64,000 nucleotides of DNA from Prochlorococcus sp. AG-402-M15 (GTDB taxonomy: Bacteria; Cyanobacteriota; Cyanobacteriia; PCC-6307; Cyanobiaceae): assembly GCA_003216615.1 (NCBI GenBank), contig QCIP01000005.1, forward strand, positions 45,457 to 109,456, written 5' to 3'. Positions 58,727-64,000 of the stretch are shown piece after piece; the first letter of the stretch is position 1, and each line of letters begins with the position of its first letter. Both the position numbers and the translations under genes were made by a program. The notes beneath the pieces were generated by a model that worked only from the letters and a program-made list of their open reading frames with translations, did no database searches and was not told where the DNA came from.

Positions 58727-59806
58727 TTATGAATTAGAAAATTTTAATTTTTCTTGAACTAACAGAAAAATTATAAGCAAAGTAAAGTAAATAAATAAAC
58801 CTATCCTTAATTCAGAAAGGAAGTTAAATCCATTCAGGAAAAGGATCTTATCGAGAATGTAGAAAATATAAAGATTAAGCAAAATAAATCCTTCAATTCT
58901 GGTGATTTTCCCTTTGCTCCAGAAAATCGGTAAACATGCAAAGGTAGTTAAAACCATAAAAGGTAAGTCAACTTTTATTAGACTTTGTTCAATAACTAAA
59001 CCTTTAAATCCTGAAAAAATACTGCAACTTCCAAGGATTAGAAGTTGATTCAGCAAATTGCTTCCTATTACATTCCCAATTGCAAGATCTGTTTTGCCTT
59101 TAAATGCAGCAATTATTGAAGTTACTAATTCTGGTAAAGATGTCCCAGTTGCTACGATAGTTAAACCAATAACAATTTCATTTACACCCAAAAGAGTAGC
59201 AAGCGTTTGAGAACCATTTACTAAAATATTTGAACCAAAGCTTAAAAGAAATATTCCCAAGATTAACTTTAGTAAAATATAAATCTTCCCCTTATAGTTA
59301 TCTTTTAATTCTTCTATCTCTGGTTCAGCATCTTTTGTCTCCTCTCCTTTCTCATTGATGGTATTGATTTCCCATATTGTATTTAAGATTAAACAAAATA
59401 TTAGAAATCCCCCTGCTTGCAATGTTAATAAGCCTGTTGATGACATTGCCCAAACTGCACAAGAAATTGCCATTAAAAGAGGCACATCTCTTCTGACTAT
59501 TCTGCTTTTTACCTTGAGAGGTGTTATCAATGAGCTTATACCCAAAACAACGAGAACATTAAAAATATTGCTTCCAATTACATTGCTTGCTGCAAGCGAA
59601 TCACTGCCTTTTAAAATTGAACTTAAACTTACCAACAACTCAGGAGAGCTTGTCCCAAGAGAAACAACAGTTAAACCAATTACTATTTGAGGTATTCCTA
59701 AAATTAAAGATAAAAATATGGCTCCTTGAACAAAGAACTCTCCTCCAGCAAAAAGTAGAACTACACCTAAAACTATTTCTATTATTGGAAATAAAAAATC
59801 ACTCAT
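58727..59806 (-). CDS. Calcium/sodium antiporter (CaCA superfamily, YrbG type)
   Basis: A 359-residue polytopic membrane protein made of two homologous halves. The alpha-1 repeat has LTVVSLGTSSPELLVSLSS and ASNVIGSNIFNVLVVLGI, and the alpha-2 repeat has LTIVATGTSLPELVTSIIAA and AIGNVIGSNLLNQLLILGS. The paired G-T-S-x-P-E motifs carry the cation-binding Glu residues. About ten spans are predicted by eye. It exchanges Ca2+ for Na+ (or H+). The acidic loop between halves (KGEETKDAEPEIEELKDN) may be regulatory. It diverges from pyrC and converges with gor. Confidence 0.92.
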   Translation of the reverse strand: MSDFLFPIIEIVLGVVLLFAGGEFFVQGAIFLSLILGIPQIVIGLTVVSLGTSSPELLVSLSSILKGSDSLAASNVIGSNIFNVLVVLGISSLITPLKVKSRIVRRDVPLLMAISCAVWAMSSTGLLTLQAGGFLIFCLILNTIWEINTINEKGEETKDAEPEIEELKDNYKGKIYILLKLILGIFLLSFGSNILVNGSQTLATLLGVNEIVIGLTIVATGTSLPELVTSIIAAFKGKTDLAIGNVIGSNLLNQLLILGSCSIFSGFKGLVIEQSLIKVDLPFMVLTTFACLPIFWSKGKITRIEGFILLNLYIFYILDKILFLNGFNFLSELRIGLFIYFTLLIIFLLVQEKLKFSNS

Positions 59807-59924
59807 ATTTAGGCATTTATTTAGATAATAAAAATTTTCATAATTGGTTAATAACTATCCTCGAATATCTATAATTTATTGTCAATTTTAATTTGCTGTT
59901 AAAATTGATTAAATAGAAAAAATT

Positions 59925-60974
59925 TTGAAGACTTTAACCATAATAAAACCTGATGATTGGCATTTACATTTAAGAGAAGGTCTTGTATTAAAAAATATCA
60001 TTCATTTTACTTCAGAATTTTTTGGAAGAGCTATCGTTATGCCAAATACTAAAACTCCTGTTACATCTGTAGAAAGCGCTATCTCTTATAAAAAATCTAT
60101 TGCTGAATCTTTACCAGAAAGTTCTAAGTTTGAACCATTAATGACAATGTATCTTACTGATGAGACTGATAAAGGAGAGCTAATAAATGGTTTCAGAAAT
60201 AATGTCTTTTTCGCAGCAAAATTATACCCTGCTAACGCAACAACAAATTCCAGTCATGGAGTAAAGAAAATAGAAAATCTATATAAGATCTTTGAATCAA
60301 TGCAAGATTCTGGAATGCCTCTTTTAATTCATGGGGAAGTGACTGATTCTGAAGTAGACATATTTGATCGAGAGGAAGTTTTTATAGATAGAGAACTTTC
60401 TCCCATAGTTAAAAGATTTCCAAAATTGAAAATTGTTTTAGAACATATAACCACCTCTTATGCGGTGGATTTTGTTCAAGAGAATAATATTGGAGCAACT
60501 ATAACTCCTCATCATTTGCACATAAATAGAAATGCAATGTTTTTTGGAGGCTTAAATAGCGATTTTTATTGCTTACCCGTCGCTAAGAGAGAAAAAAATA
60601 GAATAGCTTTAAGGAAAGCTGCAACGGGTGGGGGAAAATGTTTTTTCTTAGGAACTGACTCTGCTCCACACCTTAGAAAGTGGAAAGCTTTCTGCGGTTG
60701 TGCGGGTATTTTTAATTCGCCAGTAGCATTACAAAGCTATTTAACAGTATTTGAAGAGGAAAATGCCTTAGATAATTTTGAAAAGTTTGCAAGTTTTAAC
60801 GGCCCTAATTTTTACAATGTCCCCCTAAATACAGAAAAATTAAAATTAGTTTCTAGACCTAATAAAATCGCAGAATTTATTGATGTTGTTGAAGAAAAAA
60901 ATATTGTCGGACAAATAAAACCATTTCATGCAGGTGAAACTTTAAAATGGCAAGTCGAAGGGATAATAAAGTAA
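59925..60974 (+). CDS. pyrC: Dihydroorotase
   Basis: A 349-residue amidohydrolase with a TTG start. IKPDDWHLHLREG supplies the HxH metal site, YPANATTNSSHGVKKI contains the region of the carbamylated Lys (KLYPANATTNS), LLIHGEVTD and LEHITTSYA bring metal-binding His, and FLGTDSAPHLRKWK contains the catalytic Asp. It closes carbamoyl-aspartate to dihydroorotate in pyrimidine synthesis. It is the shorter PyrC class II type. A symmetric A/T-rich hairpin follows its stop (61007-61029). Confidence 0.95.
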   Translation: MKTLTIIKPDDWHLHLREGLVLKNIIHFTSEFFGRAIVMPNTKTPVTSVESAISYKKSIAESLPESSKFEPLMTMYLTDETDKGELINGFRNNVFFAAKLYPANATTNSSHGVKKIENLYKIFESMQDSGMPLLIHGEVTDSEVDIFDREEVFIDRELSPIVKRFPKLKIVLEHITTSYAVDFVQENNIGATITPHHLHINRNAMFFGGLNSDFYCLPVAKREKNRIALRKAATGGGKCFFLGTDSAPHLRKWKAFCGCAGIFNSPVALQSYLTVFEEENALDNFEKFASFNGPNFYNVPLNTEKLKLVSRPNKIAEFIDVVEEKNIVGQIKPFHAGETLKWQVEGIIK

Positions 60975-61006
60975 AAAATCAGATTTAATATGATAATTCA
61001 ACAAAA

Positions 61007-61029
61007 AAGAAAAATTTATAATTTTTCTT
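61007..61029 (+). terminator. Hairpin after pyrC
   Basis: AAGAAAAATT-TAT-AATTTTTCTT is a perfect 10-bp stem 33 nt after the pyrC stop, with T-rich 3' arm. It is a plausible intrinsic terminator, though the stem is very AT-rich. Confidence 0.5.
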
Positions 61030-61078
61030 GGTTAAATGATTTACTCCGTTACGATTAAAAAACGCAAATTCCTTTAGG

Positions 61079-61215
61079 GTGTGGTGGAATTGGTAGAATC
61101 GACTTACTTAAAACCACACAGAAGTTGATGTAGGTGAAATCCATTAGCCGAAAAGCTAATCTCTTTCTTATTTGTCAATATGTACGATAGTGCAAAGAAA
61201 TCTTCTCTGAGATTT
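61079..61215 (+). ncRNA. tRNA-Leu-like structured segment (non-functional tRNA or small RNA candidate)
   Basis: From 61082 (GTGTGG) to the ACTTAAAA anticodon-loop-like block there is an ungapped match of about 35 nt to the tRNA-Leu(TAA) at 61627, identical at 29 positions, including GGAATTGGTAGA of the D arm. The anticodon stem does not pair and no matching acceptor 3' end or TTCAA arm exists, so it is not a working tRNA. GTGTGGT instead pairs with ACCACAC just after. Further hairpins are ATTAGC/GCTAAT (61143-61160) and AAATCT/AGATTT (61198-61215). It could be a tRNA fragment left by recombination or a small RNA. Confidence 0.45.
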
Positions 61216-61260
61216 ATTGTTATGGGAAATTATCTTTTTTTAAAAAAAAATACTAAATGT

Positions 61261-61452
61261 TTACTCCGCTTTTTCCATTGGAAACATTACGGCTAGTACA
61301 AGATATATTACAATTGTTATTCCTAAAGTAAAAAGAGTCCCTGCAAAAAAAACTAAACGCCAGAATAAGGCACTACCTCTGTTTGATTTCTCAAGACCTT
61401 TGCAAACACCTAAAAGCCAAGCTCCTTTTTTTGTTCTAATGATTGTGGTCAT
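61261..61452 (-). CDS. PspC-domain membrane protein
   Basis: A 63-residue protein. The N-terminus TKKGAWLLGVCKGLEKSNRG matches the PspC pattern (GVCxGxA), and residues 28-56 form one long hydrophobic segment (LVFFAGTLFTLGITIVIYLV) ending in PMEK. In enterobacteria PspC takes part in the phage-shock envelope stress response; isolated short PspC proteins are widespread with unknown roles. It lies alone between the tRNA-like segment and tRNA-Leu, transcribed leftward. Confidence 0.78.
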   Translation of the reverse strand: MTTIIRTKKGAWLLGVCKGLEKSNRGSALFWRLVFFAGTLFTLGITIVIYLVLAVMFPMEKAE

Positions 61453-61626
61453 GTTGATAAAGATTTTAAATTAAATTAACATCTAATTATTAATTTATCA
61501 GAAAATGTCTTCAGACTTTTAAATATAGTAATCTAACGAGTCTACAGATCTCAAAATCATCACTTTTTACATCAATTTCTGTGTAAGTTTACAATAAAAG
61601 TTAAAATAAAAAAGTTGAGAAGCCAT

Positions 61627-61712
61627 GGGAGTGTGGCGGAATTGGTAGACGCGCCGGACTTAAAATCCGTCGAGCGCTTTAGCTCGTGGGGGTTCAAGTC
61701 CCCCCACTCCCA
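61627..61712 (+). tRNA. tRNA-Leu (anticodon TAA)
   Basis: An 86-nt cloverleaf. Acceptor arm GGGAGTG pairs with CACTCCC (61705-61711), discriminator A at 61712. The D arm contains AATTGGTAGA, the anticodon arm CCGGA-CTTAAAA-TCCG has anticodon TAA, a long class II variable arm (CGAGCGCTTTAGCTCG) follows, and the T arm has GGTTCAAGTCC. The CCA end is not encoded. No group I intron interrupts the anticodon loop, unlike in many cyanobacteria. Confidence 0.97.
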
Positions 61713-61790
61713 TTATTTAATTTTTTATTTTTAGTTCTTACGATAACTTCTAAAAATTGTTATGTTTTAACTAAATAACAATAAATCAAT

Positions 61791-62024
61791 ATGGAAAATA
61801 TTTTCAGTAATTCATTTGCTACTTTAGTTGCTTTTATTGGAGTTATTTCTACTTATTTGTTGGTTATTCCATTATTACTATTTTACTGGATGAATAATAG
61901 ATGGAATGTTATGGGCAAATTTGAAAGATTAGGAATTTATGGTCTTGTATTTCTTTTCTTTCCAGGTTTAATTTTATTTTCTCCATTTTTAAATCTCAGG
62001 TTAAAAGGAAGTAGTAAAGGTTAA
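61791..62024 (+). CDS. ndhL: NDH-1 complex subunit NdhL
   Basis: A 77-residue protein with two membrane spans ([22 protein letters not shown] and [20 protein letters not shown]), matching the cyanobacterial NdhL pattern, including YWMNNRWN between them. NdhL is a small, oxygenic-phototroph-specific subunit of the photosynthetic NDH-1 complex in thylakoids, serving cyclic electron flow and CO2 uptake. It lies 78 bp after tRNA-Leu, and the DUF3007-type gene follows 4 bp later, a pairing common in cyanobacteria. Confidence 0.93.
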   Translation: MENIFSNSFATLVAFIGVISTYLLVIPLLLFYWMNNRWNVMGKFERLGIYGLVFLFFPGLILFSPFLNLRLKGSSKG

Positions 62025-62028
62025 ATAA

Positions 62029-62349
62029 TTGACTAAAGGTAAAGTTTTACAAATAGGTATATTTGTTTCATTAATAGGATTAATTAGTTATAAATTTGCA
62101 CCGCTAATTGGCATCGACAATTTTGCAGCCAACACTATCTCAAGTTGTATCTTAATTCTGATTGTTATTACCTGGGTAACATCTTATGTTTATAGAGTTA
62201 TAAATGGGAAAATGACTTTTATGGAACAAAGGAAGCGTTATAGAAAAGAGTACGAAAAAGTTGTTAATGATAAACTAGAAACTAAGTTCAATGCATTGTC
62301 AAAGGAAGAACAGGAAAAACTAATGGAAGATTTAGAAAAAAATCCATAA
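62029..62349 (+). CDS. DUF3007-type membrane protein
   Basis: A 106-residue protein with a TTG start, 4 bp after ndhL. Two hydrophobic segments (VLQIGIFVSLIGLISY and SSCILILIVITWVTSYVY) are followed by a highly charged C-terminal helix (MEQRKRYRKEYEKVVNDKLE) that looks like a coiled coil. I recognise it as the DUF3007 family found in cyanobacteria and plant plastids beside ndhL. Function is unknown; a role with the NDH-1 complex is plausible from context. Confidence 0.78.
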   Translation: MTKGKVLQIGIFVSLIGLISYKFAPLIGIDNFAANTISSCILILIVITWVTSYVYRVINGKMTFMEQRKRYRKEYEKVVNDKLETKFNALSKEEQEKLMEDLEKNP

Positions 62350-62376
62350 ATTTTTTATTGAAAAAATCTAAAATTA

Positions 62377-63219
62377 ATGAAAGATAACAAAATGCAAATT
62401 ACTAAAAATGATTCTTTATCAAAGGTGGATAAGAAGTTTTATGAGTTAAAAAATAATAAAAAATTAGCTTTGATGCCTTTTATAATGGCTGGGGATCCCA
62501 ATATTGAAATAACCTCTGAGATTTTATTAAAGTTACAAGAAAATGGTGCTGACCTTATTGAATTAGGAATCCCATATAGTGACCCACTTGCAGACGGACC
62601 TGTTATTCAAGTGGCGGCCTCTCGCGCCTTAAAGTCAGGAACTACCCCAAGAAAAGTAATTACACTTTTAGAGTCTTTAAAAGGTAAATTAAATATTCCT
62701 ATTATACTTTTTTCTTACTTAAATCCTTTGCTATGTTTTGGCTTTGAACAGTTTTGTGAGATGGCATTTAATGCTGGAGTTTCTGGACTAATAATTCCTG
62801 ATCTCCCTTTAGAGGAAGCTTATAAATTTTCTAAAATAGTTAGTAATTATGCTATGGACTTAGTTTTATTGGTGGCTCCAACGACCCCTTTTGAAAGAAT
62901 GAAACAAATATCAAATCATACAAAAGGCTTTACTTATTTAGTAAGTGTAACAGGTGTAACTGGGGAGAGAACGAAAATGGAAAATAGAGTAGAAGATCTT
63001 ATTGCTAAATTAAAAAAGGTAAATACTAATCCAATTGCTGTTGGCTTTGGGATATCCACCCCTGAACATGTTATTAAAGTTAGTGAGTGGGGAGCAGATG
63101 GAGTAATTATAGGTAGCGCATTTGTAAAACGAATTTCTAGTTCAACGGAAAAAGATGTCGTTGATCATGTTGGTGAATTTTGTAAAGATATGCGTTTAGC
63201 TGCTGATCATAAAAAATAA
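62377..63219 (+). CDS. trpA: Tryptophan synthase alpha subunit
   Basis: A 280-residue TIM-barrel protein. LMPFIMAGDPNIE, GADLIELGIPYSDPLADGPV (catalytic Glu and Asp) and IAVGFGISTPEHV (phosphate-binding) are the TrpA signatures. It cleaves indole-3-glycerol phosphate to indole, passed to TrpB. The start at 62377 (MKDNKMQITK) has a second ATG at codon 6. It follows the DUF3007-type gene by 28 bp, so it may be co-transcribed with ndhL. trpB is not adjacent. Confidence 0.97.
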   Translation: MKDNKMQITKNDSLSKVDKKFYELKNNKKLALMPFIMAGDPNIEITSEILLKLQENGADLIELGIPYSDPLADGPVIQVAASRALKSGTTPRKVITLLESLKGKLNIPIILFSYLNPLLCFGFEQFCEMAFNAGVSGLIIPDLPLEEAYKFSKIVSNYAMDLVLLVAPTTPFERMKQISNHTKGFTYLVSVTGVTGERTKMENRVEDLIAKLKKVNTNPIAVGFGISTPEHVIKVSEWGADGVIIGSAFVKRISSSTEKDVVDHVGEFCKDMRLAADHKK

Positions 63220-63292
63220 ACACAAAGTAAATAATTATAAAAAAACTAATTAGGAATTTAAAAATCAAGTATCAAATTTTTGTTCGTTATCT

Positions 63293-63649
63293 TTAAGATT
63301 CTTCAGTAGGTAATAATCTTATTTGTTTTCTTCCAAGCTTAATTTCGAATTCATCACCTGCTTTTAAATCTAAAAGTGCTGTATATGCCTTCCCAATCAA
63401 AAGATTCCCGTTACCTTGTACTTTAGCTATATAACTAAGTTTTCTTCCACCTTTTCCAATACTTGCGACTCCAGAATCGCCAAGATTAATACCTTTTGCT
63501 TCTAGAAGTGCTTCGTAAAATGCGGTAAAATTTAAGCGTTCACCACCATTTTTCTTGGTGGAAACATATCCACAAGCTCGAACAAGGTCAGACTTGCTAA
63601 CATCCCCAAGCTCTTTAACTTTTGCAAGAAGATCACTACCAGTGAGCAT
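63293..63649 (-). CDS. cyAbrB-type transcription regulator
   Basis: A 118-residue protein. The N-terminal SKSDLVRACGYVSTKKNGGE and FTAFYEALLEAKGINLG are characteristic of cyanobacterial AbrB homologues, followed by a C-terminal AbrB-like swapped-hairpin segment (AYTALLDLKAGDEFEIKLGRKQIRL). In Synechocystis, cyAbrB proteins control carbon/nitrogen genes and bind DNA broadly. This copy could influence the carbon-fixation genes in the same genome, but that is inference. It converges with trpA and diverges from the YciI-type gene. Confidence 0.9.
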   Translation of the reverse strand: MLTGSDLLAKVKELGDVSKSDLVRACGYVSTKKNGGERLNFTAFYEALLEAKGINLGDSGVASIGKGGRKLSYIAKVQGNGNLLIGKAYTALLDLKAGDEFEIKLGRKQIRLLPTEES

Positions 63650-63747
63650 AATTAATTAAAAGAAAGTTCTTCTTGAATAAGATAGCAATTTGTGTGTAAT
63701 ATATGCAATTATTTAGTATATATTTATTCTCTTATTTATCTTTAAAA

Positions 63748-64000
63748 ATGGAAAAGTTTGTAGTTTTTGGAAGGTACTGTGAAGATGCAATCATTAAAAG
63801 GAGACCATTTCGTGAACAACATCTTAATAGACTTAAAAACTTAAAAGATCGCGATATTTTAATTACTTTAGGACCAACAAAATGTACTAAATATATATTT
63901 GGAATTTTTAATGCTAACGATATAAAGCAATTAAGAGATTTGATTGAGGAAGATATATATTGGGAAAAAGGTATATGGATTAAATATGATATTTATCCTT
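63748..64000 (+). CDS. YciI-type protein, N-terminal part (cut by window edge)
   Basis: Partial gene: ATG at 63748, 84 codons to the window end with no stop. The peptide MEKFVVFGRYCEDAIIKRRP then REQHLNRLKNLKDRDILITL and GIFNANDIKQLRDLIEEDIY fits the YciI/ferredoxin-like fold: a first strand, a conserved R-x-x-H-L helix, and a second half with EDIYWEKGIW. YciI-domain proteins are small cytoplasmic enzymes or binding proteins with mostly unknown functions. The C-terminal end is outside the window. Confidence 0.78.
   Translation, partial: MEKFVVFGRYCEDAIIKRRPFREQHLNRLKNLKDRDILITLGPTKCTKYIFGIFNANDIKQLRDLIEEDIYWEKGIWIKYDIYP

Noticed and set aside
61153..61193. Short frame GCTAATCTC... resembling a tmRNA tag start
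   Set aside because: The encoded peptide lacks the hydrophobic Ala-Ala type ending of cyanobacterial tags and no tmRNA tRNA-like ends are present.

Overview
The window is a compact, AT-rich cyanobacterial chromosome segment. It closely fits a high-light-type Prochlorococcus: form IA Rubisco inside an alpha-carboxysome operon, PsaM, NdhL, Psb27, both light-dependent and dark-operative protochlorophyllide reductases, a ferrochelatase with a chlorophyll-binding-like tail, and the alkane pair AAR/ADO. Genes are tightly packed, TTG and GTG starts are frequent, and only one gap exceeds 300 bases (41386-41712). Strain assignment is inference; no database was searched.

Layout. 1-6 kb: end of ssb, then cobK (corrin synthesis) and cutA, facing a minus-strand series proS-psb27-purA-sugar kinase. 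6-14.7 kb: two small unknown genes, ppa, an ArsC/Spx-like protein, lepB, a tandem histidine phosphatase, a CPBP-type membrane protease, a small bitopic protein directly upstream of ftsI (candidate FtsL), ftsI and transaldolase. 14.7-19.1 kb (minus): a tyrosine recombinase, cobO, pyrH, frr and a geranylgeranyl-reductase-family oxidoreductase. 19.2-25.6 kb: hemH, ilvB and an SNase-like secreted protein, then minus-strand S1-domain protein, Tab2-like protein and a PgeF/laccase-domain protein that appears to use an ATT start codon. 25.7-33.7 kb: creatininase-family protein, ADO, AAR, accA, an SDR, folE, trpF, a site-2 protease and a LipM-like acyltransferase. 33.9-39.4 kb: psaM, a small membrane protein, por (LPOR), then chlN-chlB-chlL (DPOR) on the minus strand.

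39.5-48.9 kb is the carbon-fixation region: csoS1D, rdgB, then csoS1-cbbL-cbbS-csoS2-csoSCA-csoS4A-csoS4B and an acRAF-like Rubisco assembly factor. RNA hairpins follow the stop codons of csoS1, cbbL and cbbS, and a region rich in inverted and direct repeats lies upstream of csoS1. 49-57 kb: ridA, gloB, hisG, an ABC exporter, a GNAT acetyltransferase, two paired glycosyltransferase-like genes, dnaA (with a 17-nt palindrome just before its start) and a GST-domain protein. 57-64 kb: gor, a Ca2+/Na+ antiporter, pyrC, a tRNA-Leu-like structured non-coding segment, a PspC-domain protein, a genuine tRNA-Leu(TAA), ndhL, a DUF3007-type gene, trpA, a cyAbrB regulator and the start of a YciI-type gene.

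Most of this is core photosynthetic metabolism: CO2 fixation, chlorophyll and heme synthesis, corrinoid synthesis, fatty acid and alkane production, and nucleotide and amino acid synthesis. There is no CRISPR array, complete mobile element or obvious defence island. The most unusual signals are the apparent ATT start, the candidate FtsL, the hairpin-punctuated carboxysome operon and its repeat-rich leader, the half tRNA-Leu look-alike, and the hairpin cluster between proS and a small HTH-like gene.
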